From: Streptomyces natalensis ATCC 27448
Lineage (GTDB): Bacteria; Actinomycetota; Actinomycetes; Streptomycetales; Streptomycetaceae
Direction: 5' to 3'
Length of the DNA: 64,000 bases
NCBI RefSeq assembly: GCF_000935125.1
Contig: NZ_JRKI01000062.1
Location: 219,558-283,557, forward strand
The notes under the pieces are model-generated. The model did no database searches, was not told the origin of the DNA, and worked only from the letters and a program-made list of their open reading frames with translations. Positions 23,345 through 31,860 of this stretch are shown here, piece by piece; the first letter of the stretch is position 1; every line of letters begins with the position of its first letter. Position numbers and translations under genes: made by a program.

Positions 23345-24385
23345 ATGAACATGATCCGGCACCACCTGCCCCTGCGCCGACGCCCCGCCGCCGCCCTGCT
23401 CGCCACCCTCGCCGCCCTCGCGCTGCCCGGCTGCGGCGCGAAGGTGGCCCCCGACTCCCGGCACACCGCCGGCCGTTCCCCCGTCACCGTCGTCAACTGC
23501 GGTGTGCCGACCACGTATGCGCGCCCGCCCCGACGGGTCGTCACCAACGACGTCGGTATCACCGAGCTGATGTTCGCGCTCGGGCTGGAGGACCGGATGG
23601 CCGGCTATGTCATGCCCGACGACAAGGGGGACGTCGACGCCGTCCCCTGGAAGGACGCGTACCGCGAGGTCCCCTGGCTGTCCAAGAAGACCCTCACCAA
23701 GGAAATCGCCCTGGACGCGAAGGCCGATCTGGTCATCGCGGGCTGGAACTACGGCTTCGGCGAGGACAACGGCCTGACCCCCGCCTCCCTGAAGAAGCTC
23801 GGCATCGCCGGCTACGTCCTGACCGAGTCCTGCCACCACGGCCGCGACGCCGCCGCCCGCGGGGTGATGCCGCCCCTGAAGGCGCTCTACACCGACCTGG
23901 AGAACCTCGGCCGGCTCTTCGGCGTGCAGGACCGGGCCCGCGCCCTGGTGGCGAGGTACAAGAAGCAGGTCGCCGACGCCGCCGCCAAGGCGCCCGCCCC
24001 CGCCCGCCGCCCCTCCGTCTTCCTCTACGACGACGGCCGCGACAAACCGCTGACCGCGGGCGCCTACGCCGGACCGCACGACATCATCACCAAGGCCGGC
24101 GGCGATCACGTCATGAAGGACCTCAAGGACTCCTGGACGACGGTCGGCTGGGAGACGGTCGTGGCCCGCGATCCCGATGTCATCGTCATCAACAACTACG
24201 GCGACACCTCCGCCGCCCAGAAGAAGGCGTTCTTGATGTCCTACGGTCCGCTGCGCAATGTCTCCGCGATCAAACACCACCGGATCTATGTGATGGACTA
24301 CGCGGATCTGGTGGAAAGCCCCCGCAATCCGGCCGCCATCGCCCATCTGGCCCGCTATCTGCGCACCGTGGCGGCGGGTGGCTGA
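23345..24385 (+). CDS. Substrate-binding lipoprotein of the cobalamin-type importer
   Basis: A 346-residue type III (BtuF/FepB-like) binding protein. The signal peptide ends in the lipobox LALPGC with lipidated C30. The mature part has the helical-backbone pattern: RRVVTNDVGITELMFALGLE, DLVIAGWNYGFGEDNG, a long linking helix and DPDVIVINNYGDT. As third gene of the riboswitch-controlled operon it most likely binds cobalamin or another corrinoid. The residues alone would also fit a siderophore or heme ligand. Confidence 0.88.
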   Translation: MNMIRHHLPLRRRPAAALLATLAALALPGCGAKVAPDSRHTAGRSPVTVVNCGVPTTYARPPRRVVTNDVGITELMFALGLEDRMAGYVMPDDKGDVDAVPWKDAYREVPWLSKKTLTKEIALDAKADLVIAGWNYGFGEDNGLTPASLKKLGIAGYVLTESCHHGRDAAARGVMPPLKALYTDLENLGRLFGVQDRARALVARYKKQVADAAAKAPAPARRPSVFLYDDGRDKPLTAGAYAGPHDIITKAGGDHVMKDLKDSWTTVGWETVVARDPDVIVINNYGDTSAAQKKAFLMSYGPLRNVSAIKHHRIYVMDYADLVESPRNPAAIAHLARYLRTVAAGG

Positions 24386-24426
24386 CGCGCGGGCGCCCCG
24401 CGCCCCCGCCCTCCTACACTGGCTGT

Positions 24427-24924
24427 GTGGTGACCACCGACTGGCAGAGCGACCTCCGCAGGCGCGGGTACCGCCTGACCCCACAGCGCCAGCTCGTCCT
24501 GGAGGCCGTGGACAGGCTGGAGCACGCCACGCCCGACGACCTCCTCACCGAGGTGCGCAAGACGGCGGGCAGCGTGAACATCTCCACCGTCTACCGGACC
24601 CTGGAGCTGCTGGAGGAGCTCGGCCTGGTCAGCCACGCCCACCTGGGCCATGGCGCGCCGACGTACCACCTGGCCGACCGGCATCACCACATCCATCTGG
24701 TGTGCCGCGACTGCACCGAGGTCATCGAGGCGGATGTGTCGGTCGCCGATCCGCTCACGTCCCAACTGCGCAGCCAGTTCGGCTTCGATACGGATATGAA
24801 GCACTTCGCGATCTTCGGGCGTTGTGCGTCCTGCACCGAGAAGGCGGCGCACGAGGCCGCTGGTGAGGCCACCGGTGGGACCACCGGTGGGACCACTCGT
24901 GAGGCCCCTCGGAAGGACGCCTGA
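24427..24924 (+). CDS. nur: Nur, Fur-family nickel-responsive regulator
   Basis: A 165-residue Fur-family protein. The winged helix (YRLTPQRQLVLEAVDRLEHA, VNISTVYRTLELLEELGLV) and the metal region (HLADRHHHIHLVCRDC, then KHFAIFGRCASC) agree closely with S. coelicolor Nur (SCO4180) as I recall it. Nur with Ni represses nickel-uptake genes and the Fe superoxide dismutase gene. A Gly/Thr-rich tail (GEATGGTTGGTTREA) is extra. Start GTG 24427 has TACACT ending 6 nt upstream and no SD, so it is probably leaderless. No sod or nickel gene adjoins it. Confidence 0.88.
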   Translation: MVTTDWQSDLRRRGYRLTPQRQLVLEAVDRLEHATPDDLLTEVRKTAGSVNISTVYRTLELLEELGLVSHAHLGHGAPTYHLADRHHHIHLVCRDCTEVIEADVSVADPLTSQLRSQFGFDTDMKHFAIFGRCASCTEKAAHEAAGEATGGTTGGTTREAPRKDA

Positions 24925-24945
24925 GCGCGCCGTAGGCTGGCTGCC

Positions 24946-25911
24946 ATGAAGAGCCCACTGCTGTCGCTGCCCGGTGCCGTTCCCGCCGAGGCCCCCGACG
25001 AAGGCGTCGCCGCGCATTACGGCGATCTCTTCCGGGAGCAACGCGCCCTCGCCGACGGCTCCGGCTTCGTGGATCTTTCGCACCGCGGCGTGCTCGCCGT
25101 CAGCGGGCCCGAGCGGCTGAGCTGGCTGCATCTGCTGATCACCCAGCACGTCAGCGAGCTGCCGCCCGGCCAGGCCACCGAGGCCCTGATCCTGTCCGCC
25201 CACGGCCATATCGAGCATGCTCTCTATCTGGTCGACGACGGCGAGACCACCTGGATCCACACCGAGCCCGGCAACCAGGGGGCGCTGCTCGCCTACCTGG
25301 AGAGCATGAAGTTCTTCTACCGGGTCGAGGTCGCCGACCGCACCGCCGAGCTCGCCGTGGTCCATCTGCCGGCCGGTTCGATCGCCGAGGTGCCCGCGGA
25401 CACCGTCGTACGGGAGACCCCGCAGGGCCGCGACCTCTTCCTGCCCCGCGCCGACCTGGAGTCCTTCGCGGCGGTCACCGGGCCGGCGGTCGGCATCCTG
25501 GCCCTGGAGGCGCTGCGCGTCGAGGCGCACCGGCCGCGGCTGGGCCTGGAGACCGACCACCGCACCATCCCGCACGAGCTGGGCTGGATCGGCACCGCCG
25601 TCCACCTCCAGAAGGGCTGCTACCGCGGCCAGGAGACCGTCGCCCGCGTCCACAACCTGGGCAAGCCGCCGCGCCGCCTGGTCTTCCTCCACCTGGACGG
25701 CAGCGAGGTGCACCTGCCCCCGCACGGCACGCCCGTCCGGCTGGCCGCCGACGGCGAGGAGGGCCGCCAGCTCGGCTTCGTCACCACCTCCGCCCGCCAC
25801 CACGAACTCGGCCCCATCGCCCTGGCCCTGGTCAAGCGCAACGTGCCGGTGGACGCGGCCCTGCTGGCCGGGAACACGGCGGCGGCCCAGGAGGTCGTGG
25901 TCGAGCCGTAG
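24946..25911 (+). CDS. YgfZ/GcvT-like folate-binding protein
   Basis: A 321-residue member of the YgfZ (IBA57-like) branch of the aminomethyltransferase fold, with the signature KGCYRGQE at residues 223-230. YgfZ proteins bind tetrahydrofolate and help maintain certain Fe-S enzymes; the conserved Cys is essential in E. coli. ATG 24946 lies 7 nt after a TAGGCT -10-like box, again suggesting a leaderless message, 21 bp after nur. The full domain set (SWLHLLITQHVSEL, LSAHGHIEHALYL) is intact. Confidence 0.88.
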   Translation: MKSPLLSLPGAVPAEAPDEGVAAHYGDLFREQRALADGSGFVDLSHRGVLAVSGPERLSWLHLLITQHVSELPPGQATEALILSAHGHIEHALYLVDDGETTWIHTEPGNQGALLAYLESMKFFYRVEVADRTAELAVVHLPAGSIAEVPADTVVRETPQGRDLFLPRADLESFAAVTGPAVGILALEALRVEAHRPRLGLETDHRTIPHELGWIGTAVHLQKGCYRGQETVARVHNLGKPPRRLVFLHLDGSEVHLPPHGTPVRLAADGEEGRQLGFVTTSARHHELGPIALALVKRNVPVDAALLAGNTAAAQEVVVEP

Positions 25912-25952
25912 CCGGATCCTGGCCGGCGGCCCGGCCCTGACGGTCGGCCGTG

Positions 25953-26004
25953 GCGGTCGGCCCTGGCGGCCAGCCGTCGCGGTCGGCCCTGGCGGCCAGC
26001 CGTG
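25953..26004. repeat. Two 26-bp tandem units between convergent genes
   Basis: GCGGTCGGCCCTGGCGGCCA-type units start at 25953 and 25979 and are identical over 25 bases. A shorter partial copy (CGGTCGGCCGTG) precedes them. They lie between the ygfZ-like and dtd genes. Confidence 0.7.
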
Positions 26005-26008
26005 GCGG

Positions 26009-26434
26009 CTAGACCTCCACCAGCACCGTGAACGGCCCGTCGTTCGTCAGCGACACCTTCATCTCGGCGCCGAAGCGGCCGGTCTCCACATGGGCGCCCA
26101 GGGCGCGGAGTTGGTCGACGACCTCGTCGACGAGGGGTTCGGCGACGGGGCCGGGGGCGGCGGCGTTCCAGGTGGGGCGGCGACCCTTGCGGGCGTCACC
26201 GTAGAGGGTGAACTGGCTGATCACCAGGAGCGGGGCGCCATTGTCCGAACATGACTTCTCGCCCTGAAGGATCCGCACGGACCACAGCTTGCGGGCGAGC
26301 TGGGCCGCCTTCTCGCGGGTGTCCTCGTGCGTGACCCCCACCAGCACGCACAGCCCTTCTCCGACGATCTCGCCGACCGTCTCGCCCGCCACCTCGACCC
26401 GGGCCCCGTCCACCCTCTGTACCACTGCTCGCAT
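26009..26434 (-). CDS. dtd: D-aminoacyl-tRNA deacylase
   Basis: A 141-residue DTD protein. It has the fold start MRAVVQRVDGARVEV, the catalytic motif SQFTLYGDARKG (SQFTLYxD) and the second Gly/Pro-type motif near the C-terminus (SLTNDGPFT, matching NxGPVT). It removes D-amino acids mischarged on tRNA. The start at 26434 is chosen from the family N-terminus; the frame extends to 26536 without homology. Confidence 0.93.
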   Translation of the reverse strand: MRAVVQRVDGARVEVAGETVGEIVGEGLCVLVGVTHEDTREKAAQLARKLWSVRILQGEKSCSDNGAPLLVISQFTLYGDARKGRRPTWNAAAPGPVAEPLVDEVVDQLRALGAHVETGRFGAEMKVSLTNDGPFTVLVEV

Positions 26435-26609
26435 ACGCGCCATCATGCCCCGGGAGTCGCGGCGTTCGGACGCCCGTACCCCCGCAAGGGCCGTTCGGGT
26501 GCCCTCGCGCTGCACACGGACCGCCCAGAGTGGCACGATGCGTGCACGTGGTGCCTTTCACGGACAACATGCCCTGGATGCCGCACCGGACGAGGGGACG
26601 GAACGACCC

Positions 26610-27371
26610 ATGACCACTGCCGACTCCGGGCAGACACCCGGTCCCGTACCAGCCGCCCGTACGACTCCGGCCGGCCGGGCGGCACCGGCCGCGCCCGTGT
26701 CCCCGGCGGGCGCCCTGGGACCGGCGGCCCCCAAAGGGCCCGTCCCGACCCCGCCCCCCACCGCCCTGACGACCACGGCAACGGCTCACCTGGAGCCCGC
26801 GCCCGCCCGCACCGAGGATGGCTCCATGCCCCAGGCAGGCCAGACGCAGCACTCCCGCCCGCCGCAGCAGCGCGACCGCTTCAGCCCCGTCGCCCCGCCC
26901 GATCTGCCCCGGCTGAGCCTGCCCGAGCTGCGGGTGGTGCGGCGCGACTCGCAGCAGGAGGAGGCCGATCTGAGCTATCTGCGGCGGCTGCTCCAGGGGC
27001 GGATCGACATCCTGCGGGCCGAGATGGCGCATCGGACCACCCCGCATTCCCCGCTGCTGGACCGCCTCCCGGAGATCCTCACGGACGTTCCGTCGCGCCA
27101 TCGCTCCTCGGCCCGGCATGTGACGCTGGGCACCCCGCACAGCGAGGAGTACCGCCGGCTGGCCGAGGAGATGCTCGGCGAGGTCGAGCTGTCCGACCTG
27201 GGGGCGCGGACGGACGAGGAGCTGCACACCGCGATGGCGCGGCTGATCCGCTACGAGCAGCAGATCTCCCGGCGCCGCCAGTCACTCCAGCGGACGGCCG
27301 ACGATTGCAGCGGGGAGATTGCCCGCAGGTACCGTGAAGGTGAAGCACAAGTCGACGACCTGCTGTCCTGA
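26610..27371 (+). CDS. rsiG: RsiG, c-di-GMP-dependent anti-sigma factor of WhiG
   Basis: RsiG is recognised by two copies of the c-di-GMP-binding motif E-x3-S-x2-R-x3-Q-x3-D. The first is E118-S122-R125-Q129-D133 and the second E216-S220-R223-Q227-D231. The chain is otherwise helical and forms an antiparallel coiled coil. With c-di-GMP bound, RsiG holds the sporulation sigma factor WhiG inactive in Streptomyces. The first ~75 residues are a disordered Pro/Ala-rich region. An internal ATG at 26826 with GAGGATGG upstream would give 181 residues and may be the true start. An asparaginase gene follows. Confidence 0.88.
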   Translation: MTTADSGQTPGPVPAARTTPAGRAAPAAPVSPAGALGPAAPKGPVPTPPPTALTTTATAHLEPAPARTEDGSMPQAGQTQHSRPPQQRDRFSPVAPPDLPRLSLPELRVVRRDSQQEEADLSYLRRLLQGRIDILRAEMAHRTTPHSPLLDRLPEILTDVPSRHRSSARHVTLGTPHSEEYRRLAEEMLGEVELSDLGARTDEELHTAMARLIRYEQQISRRRQSLQRTADDCSGEIARRYREGEAQVDDLLS

Positions 27372-27424
27372 CCGGCCACAAGCCTGGGGCGCGGGTTCTC
27401 CTCAGCCCTCCGGAAGGCCGCCCG

Positions 27425-28441
27425 ATGACCTCGACCCGTCCGATATCCGACGAGATGGACGAGATTTCCGAAGCGGCACCTTCGCAGTCGCCGGAGTCCC
27501 CCGTCTCCCCCGTCCTCGCCGAGGTCGTCCGCTCCGGTTTCGTCGAGGGCCGCCACCGCGGGTCCCTGGTCGTGCTGGGCGCCGACGGGAGCGTGGAGTG
27601 GTCGCTGGGCGATATCGCCGCCCCGGTCTTCCCCCGCTCGACGAACAAGCCCATGCAGGCTGCGGCCGTACTGCGGGCCGGTCTGGACCTCGCGGACGAA
27701 CGGCTGGCGCTGAGCGCGGCCAGCCACTCCGGCGAGCCCTTCCACCTCGACCTCGTGCGCACCATGCTCACCGAGCACGGCCTGACCCCCGAGCAGCTCC
27801 AGACGCCGCCCGACCTGCCGCTGGACCCGGCGGAGGCGGAGTCGTACCTGGCCGCGGGCAACGTCCGCGACCCGCTCGCCATGAACTGCTCCGGCAAGCA
27901 CACCGCCATGCTGGCCGCCAGCGCCGCCAACGGCTGGCCGCTCGACTCGTACCTGGACCGGGACCATCCGCTCCAGCAGCTGGTGCTGGCGGGCGTGCGG
28001 GAGGCGAGCGGCGAGGACGTCGTGCACATCGGCACGGACGGCTGCGGCGCGCCCCTGATGTCGCTGTCGCTGACGGGGCTGGCCCGCGCCTTCCGCCATT
28101 TCGTCCTGGCCGCGCCCGGCACCCCCGAGCGCCGGGTCGCCGACGCCATGCGGGCGCACCCCGAGTACGTCGCCGGCACCCGCCGCCCGGACACCTGGCT
28201 GATGCAGGCGCTGCCCGGCACGCTGTCCAAGATGGGCGCCGAGGCCGTGCAGGCCCTGGCCCTGCCCGACGGCCGGGCCCTCGCGTTCAAGATCGACGAC
28301 GGGGCGAACCGCACCCTGGGCCCGATCCTGGCGCGCGTCCTGCGCCGGATGGGCGTCGAGGACCCCGTTCTGGAGCGGATCGAGGACGTGCCGCTGCTGG
28401 GCGGCGGGGCCCGCGTGGGCGAGATCCGCGCGGCGTTCTGA
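27425..28441 (+). CDS. Type III-like (Rhizobium etli AnsA-type) L-asparaginase
   Basis: A 338-residue protein of the asparaginase II (PF06089) family, which is unrelated to the E. coli enzymes. It has the SxxK-type motif PRSTNKPMQA and the Cys-Lys motif NCSGKHTAML, both active-site elements in the R. etli enzymes, plus GTDGCGAPL and KIDDGANRT. It hydrolyses asparagine to aspartate and ammonia in the cytoplasm. The first ~27 residues are acidic and disordered. A strong terminator follows the stop by 8 bp. Confidence 0.88.
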   Translation: MTSTRPISDEMDEISEAAPSQSPESPVSPVLAEVVRSGFVEGRHRGSLVVLGADGSVEWSLGDIAAPVFPRSTNKPMQAAAVLRAGLDLADERLALSAASHSGEPFHLDLVRTMLTEHGLTPEQLQTPPDLPLDPAEAESYLAAGNVRDPLAMNCSGKHTAMLAASAANGWPLDSYLDRDHPLQQLVLAGVREASGEDVVHIGTDGCGAPLMSLSLTGLARAFRHFVLAAPGTPERRVADAMRAHPEYVAGTRRPDTWLMQALPGTLSKMGAEAVQALALPDGRALAFKIDDGANRTLGPILARVLRRMGVEDPVLERIEDVPLLGGGARVGEIRAAF

Positions 28442-28448
28442 CGGCGGG

Positions 28449-28496
28449 GCGGGCGGCCCCGGCGTCCGCGTCCGCGGGAATGCCGGGGCCGCCCGC
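28449..28496 (+). terminator. Terminator after the asparaginase gene
   Basis: A perfect 15-bp inverted repeat (GCGGGCGGCCCCGGC / GCCGGGGCCGCCCGC) with an 18-nt loop. Confidence 0.75.
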
Positions 28497-28552
28497 TCAG
28501 CGGCTCGCAAAATCCACACGACGTTCCGGGCCTGTGTGACTAGCGTGCCGTT

Positions 28553-29794
28553 ATGAGCTCAGAGATACGGACGATCGGTGACGACGACCTCCACGACTGG
28601 TCCGTGGCCGTGCTGGCAGGCTTCCTCATGGGACCGACGGTCACCGAGGAGGACGTCGCATTCCGCAGGGGGAATTACGACCCCGAGCGGACCTTGGGCG
28701 CGTTCGACGGCGGCCGGTGCGTCGCCACCCTGCGCAGCTTCACGCAGGAGCTGACGGTGGTGGGCGGCGCGCGGGTGACCGCGGACGCCGTCTCGACCGT
28801 GACGGTCTCCCCCACCCACCGCCGCCGCGGGCTACTGACCCGGATGATGGCGAACGACCTGCGGGCCGCCAAGGACCGCGGCGACGCCGTCTCCACCTTG
28901 ATCGCCGCGGAGTACCCGATCTACGGGCGCTACGGCTTCGGCCCGGCGACCCACACCGCCGGCTGGCTCATCGACACCGCCCGCACCGGGCTCGACCCGC
29001 GGCACGCCGTCCCGGAGGGCGGCGGCCGGATCGACTTCGCCACCGGGGAGGAGGTCCGCGGGTTCGGCCCCGCCCTCCACGACCGCTTCCGCGCCCGGAA
29101 GCCGGGGGCGGTCTCCCGGGGCGAGCGGTGGTGGCTGCGGAACACCGGCGCGATACGCCTGTCCCACGACCCGAAGCTGGACCTGCACCACGCCGTCTAC
29201 CGTTCCCCGTCGGGCGAGATCGAGGGCCTGGCCAGCTACACGTACGACTCGACCTGGACGGCCGGGCGGCCGGACGCCACGGCGCAGGTCCAGCGGCTGA
29301 TCGGCACCTCGCCCGCCGCCGAACGGGCCCTGTGGCAGTTCCTGTGCTCCATCGACTGGGTGCAGCGGGTCGACACCGGCCGCCGGGCCCCCGACGATCT
29401 GCTGCCGCACTTCCTGGGTGATCCGCGGGCGGCCGCCATCCAGGAGATCGCCGACTATCTGTGGCTGCGCCCGCTGGACGTCCCCCGTCTCCTGGAGGCC
29501 CGTACCTACCCGGTGGCCGGCAGCCTCGTCCTCCAGGTCGAGGACCGTGCCGGACTGGCCGGCGGCCGCTTCCTCCTGGAGGCCGGCCCGGAGGGCGCCA
29601 GCTGCACGCCGACCACCCGGTCCGCCGGACTGACCCTGGACGTGGGCGAGTTGGGCGCGCTCTATCTGGGCGATGCGACCGCCACCCGGCTGGCCGCACT
29701 GGGCCGGATCGGCGAGGAGCGGCCGGGCGCGCTCACCACCGCCGACACGCTGCTGCACACGGCGCGCCGACCGTGGTGCCCGGACATGTTCTGA
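28553..29794 (+). CDS. Eis-like GNAT N-acetyltransferase
   Basis: A 413-residue protein with the Eis architecture: an N-terminal GNAT domain (acetyl-CoA motif VTVSPTHRRRGLLTRMM, residues about 80-100), a second GNAT-like region and a C-terminal SCP2-like sterol-carrier fold. Eis enzymes acetylate amines on diverse substrates, including aminoglycosides in mycobacteria; the native substrate here is unknown. The C-terminal Phe typical of Eis is kept (CPDMF). TAGCGT ends 6 nt before ATG 28553 with no SD, suggesting leaderless expression. Confidence 0.85.
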   Translation: MSSEIRTIGDDDLHDWSVAVLAGFLMGPTVTEEDVAFRRGNYDPERTLGAFDGGRCVATLRSFTQELTVVGGARVTADAVSTVTVSPTHRRRGLLTRMMANDLRAAKDRGDAVSTLIAAEYPIYGRYGFGPATHTAGWLIDTARTGLDPRHAVPEGGGRIDFATGEEVRGFGPALHDRFRARKPGAVSRGERWWLRNTGAIRLSHDPKLDLHHAVYRSPSGEIEGLASYTYDSTWTAGRPDATAQVQRLIGTSPAAERALWQFLCSIDWVQRVDTGRRAPDDLLPHFLGDPRAAAIQEIADYLWLRPLDVPRLLEARTYPVAGSLVLQVEDRAGLAGGRFLLEAGPEGASCTPTTRSAGLTLDVGELGALYLGDATATRLAALGRIGEERPGALTTADTLLHTARRPWCPDMF

Positions 29795-29960
29795 CCTGGC
29801 GGTTGCGAGCGTTGCCTGCCGCGTCCTCGGCCCGGCGGCCGCGACCGCTGCCGCGCGCCCACCGGCCTGCATAAGGTGGCGACGACAGACCATGTGCACC
29901 GGTGCGCCAGCGCACCTCGCGCACCGGGGCACCACCCATCACAGCAGGAGGCCGGCGACC

Positions 29961-30392
29961 ATGAGCGACGCGAATTCCGAGCCGCGGGGGCCCGAGGCGA
30001 TCGAGCACGCGCACGACCCCGAGGTGCTCCAGCTCGCGGCCAAGGTGTTCGACCTGGCGCGGCACGGTGACACCGACACCGTCGCCGCCTACGTGGACGC
30101 GGGCGTACCCGCCAACCTGACCAATGACAAGGGCGACTCCCTGGTGATGCTCGCCGCCTACCACGGCCATGCGGACACCGTGGAGGCCCTGCTCCAGCGC
30201 GGTGGCGACGCCGACCGGGCCAACGACCGGGGGCAGACGCCGCTGGCCGGCGCGGTCTTCAAGGGCGCGGACGAGGTCATCAAGGTCCTGGTCGCGCACG
30301 GTGCGGATCCGGCGGCGGGGATGCCGTCGGCGATCGACACGGCGCGGATGTTCGAGAAGACCGAGCTGCTGAAGCTGTTCGGCGAGGAGTGA
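29961..30392 (+). CDS. Small ankyrin-repeat protein
   Basis: A 143-residue protein. About two and a half ankyrin repeats are visible (NDKGDSLVMLAAYHGHADTV, NDRGQTPLAGAVFKGADEVI, LLVAHGADP-like end), capped by helices at both ends. ATG 29961 follows CAGGAGGCC. It is cytosolic, probably a protein-binding scaffold. The gene stands alone; the next gene has its own redox-type promoter. Confidence 0.8.
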   Translation: MSDANSEPRGPEAIEHAHDPEVLQLAAKVFDLARHGDTDTVAAYVDAGVPANLTNDKGDSLVMLAAYHGHADTVEALLQRGGDADRANDRGQTPLAGAVFKGADEVIKVLVAHGADPAAGMPSAIDTARMFEKTELLKLFGEE

Positions 30393-30446
30393 CGGCGCTG
30401 CCGTTCGGGGCGGGCGGACGGAACTGCGGGGCGGCCGGGGAGCGGC

Positions 30447-30477
30447 TTGACCTCAAGATTGCTTGAGGTTTTAGCGT
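30447..30477 (+). promoter_or_regulatory. SoxR-type promoter with 19-bp spacer
   Basis: -35 TTGACC (30447-30452) and -10 TAGCGT (30472-30477) are 19 bp apart. The perfect palindrome ACCTCAAG-N4-CTTGAGGT (30450-30469) fills the spacer. This is the SoxR box of Streptomyces and other bacteria, where MerR-type regulators untwist a long-spacer promoter. Confidence 0.85.
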
Positions 30478-30546
30478 CTGGGTCGACGGCCACACCGCCG
30501 CCGCGCACGGTCAGCCGTGCGCGCCCCGGACCCGAAGGATCCCCGC

Positions 30547-31131
30547 ATGTCCGAGCACCGCTCCCCCTCCGAGCAGCGCCACACCCTCGCCGTGATCGTC
30601 GGCAGCACCCGGGAGGGCCGGTTCGCGCCCGTCATCGCGAACTGGTTCACCCGGCACGCCGAGACCCACCCCCATCTCGACGTCGACGTCATCGACCTGG
30701 ACGCGATCCGCCCCTACACGCTGCGCCCCGGCACCGAGGCGTACGAGTCCTTCGCCAAGCGGGTCGACCAGGCGGACGCCTTCGTCGTGATCACCCCGGA
30801 GTACAACCATTCCTTCCCGGCCCCGCTCAAGCACGCGATCGATCTGCTGCACTCCCAGTGGCAGGCCAAGCCGGTGGGCTTCGTCTCGTACGGCGGGATC
30901 TCCGGCGGCCTGCGGGCGGTCGAGCAACTCCGCCTGGTATTCGCCGAGTTGCATGCCACCACGGTCCGCGAGACGGTCAGCTTCGCGCTCCCCGGCAACC
31001 CCTTCGACGACCGGGGCGAACTGCGCGATCCCGCCCCGGCCGCCAAGGCCGCCGACGCCCTGCTCCGGCAGCTGACCTGGTGGGCGCTGGCCCTGCGCGA
31101 GGCGCGACTGACTCGCCCGTACGGGGCCTAG
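30547..31131 (+). CDS. NAD(P)H-dependent FMN reductase, SoxR regulon type
   Basis: A 194-residue flavodoxin-like reductase with GSTREGRFAP (FMN phosphate loop), TPEYNHSFPAPLKHAID and SYGGISGG, the signature of NADPH-dependent FMN/quinone reductases. S. coelicolor SoxR controls a gene of this type (SCO2478, from memory), and a SoxR box lies 70 bp upstream here. It probably reduces quinones or redox-active pigments in the cytoplasm. The TAG stop lies in the terminal inverted repeat of a MITE-like element. Confidence 0.88.
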   Translation: MSEHRSPSEQRHTLAVIVGSTREGRFAPVIANWFTRHAETHPHLDVDVIDLDAIRPYTLRPGTEAYESFAKRVDQADAFVVITPEYNHSFPAPLKHAIDLLHSQWQAKPVGFVSYGGISGGLRAVEQLRLVFAELHATTVRETVSFALPGNPFDDRGELRDPAPAAKAADALLRQLTWWALALREARLTRPYGA

Positions 31132-31295
31132 GGCGCTTCTGATGGATCTCCGCGGCGTCGCGGCGCCTGGCACGCACGCTCGCGGCGTTGCCGAAATGTC
31201 CCCATAGCTCCGCTATGAAGACATCCCGGCGCCTTGCGATCGCACGCACCAGGCGCCGCTCCTTCCTCCACGGAGATCCGTCAGAAGCGCCCTAG
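31128..31295. mobile_element. MITE-like 168-bp element with 25-bp terminal inverted repeats
   Basis: The ends begin CTAGGGCGCTTCTGATGG (31128) and close with the reverse complement at 31271-31295; 24 of 25 positions match. Inside there is a second inverted pair (GGCGCCTGGCACGCACG and its partner GCACGCACCAGGCGCC) and a central hairpin CATAGC-TCC-GCTATG. The element therefore folds end to end, encodes nothing, and its CTAG end supplies the stop codon of the FMN reductase. Elements of this appearance occur in multiple copies in streptomycete genomes as I recall. Confidence 0.8.
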
Positions 31296-31311
31296 CGCCA
31301 CCGGCACATCG

Positions 31312-31770
31312 CTACCAGGTCTGCTCCCCCGCGGGCTGCCGGGTCGTCACGTTGAGGCGGTTGAAGAGGTTGGTCATCCCGATCCACAGGACCAGGGAGG
31401 CCAGTTGCCGCTCGTCGTAGTGCTCGGCCGCGGCATCCCAGATCGCGTCCGGAACCGGGTCGGGGCGGTCGGCCAGCCGGGTGGCCGCCTCGGCCAGTGC
31501 CAGGGCGGCGCGCTCGGCGTCGGTGAAGTACGGCGCCTCCCGCCAGGCGGCCACCGCATGCAGCCGCTCATCGGTCTCGCCCGCCTTCTTGGCGTTACGG
31601 GCGCCCAGATCCAGGCAGAAGCTGCACCCGTTGATCTGGCTCGCGCGCAGATGCACCAGCTCCAGCGTCGCCTCCGGCACACCCCCCTCCTTCGCCGCCT
31701 TGACCGCGCCCAGGAGCGGCTGCAAGGCGTTGGGGAGGACCGTGGCCGGGTTCTGAATACGTGCCGTCAT
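31312..31770 (-). CDS. AhpD/carboxymuconolactone decarboxylase-like protein
   Basis: A 152-residue helical protein with the CxxC redox motif C49-S-F-C52 inside INGCSFCLDLGARNAKK, the signature of AhpD-like alkylhydroperoxidases. It may reduce peroxides through a thiol relay; CMD-type members without that activity also exist. It is transcribed leftward, downstream of the VOC gene at a 90-bp distance, so the two may be cotranscribed. Its stop is 16 bp from the MITE-like element. Confidence 0.85.
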   Translation of the reverse strand: MTARIQNPATVLPNALQPLLGAVKAAKEGGVPEATLELVHLRASQINGCSFCLDLGARNAKKAGETDERLHAVAAWREAPYFTDAERAALALAEAATRLADRPDPVPDAIWDAAAEHYDERQLASLVLWIGMTNLFNRLNVTTRQPAGEQTW

Positions 31771-31860
31771 CGCTGTTCACCTCAGGGTTCGTGGCCATCC
31801 GGCGCCGCCGGTGCGGCGCCTCCACCGGTCTGACGAACCCCGCGGGGAGAATGTGACCGC

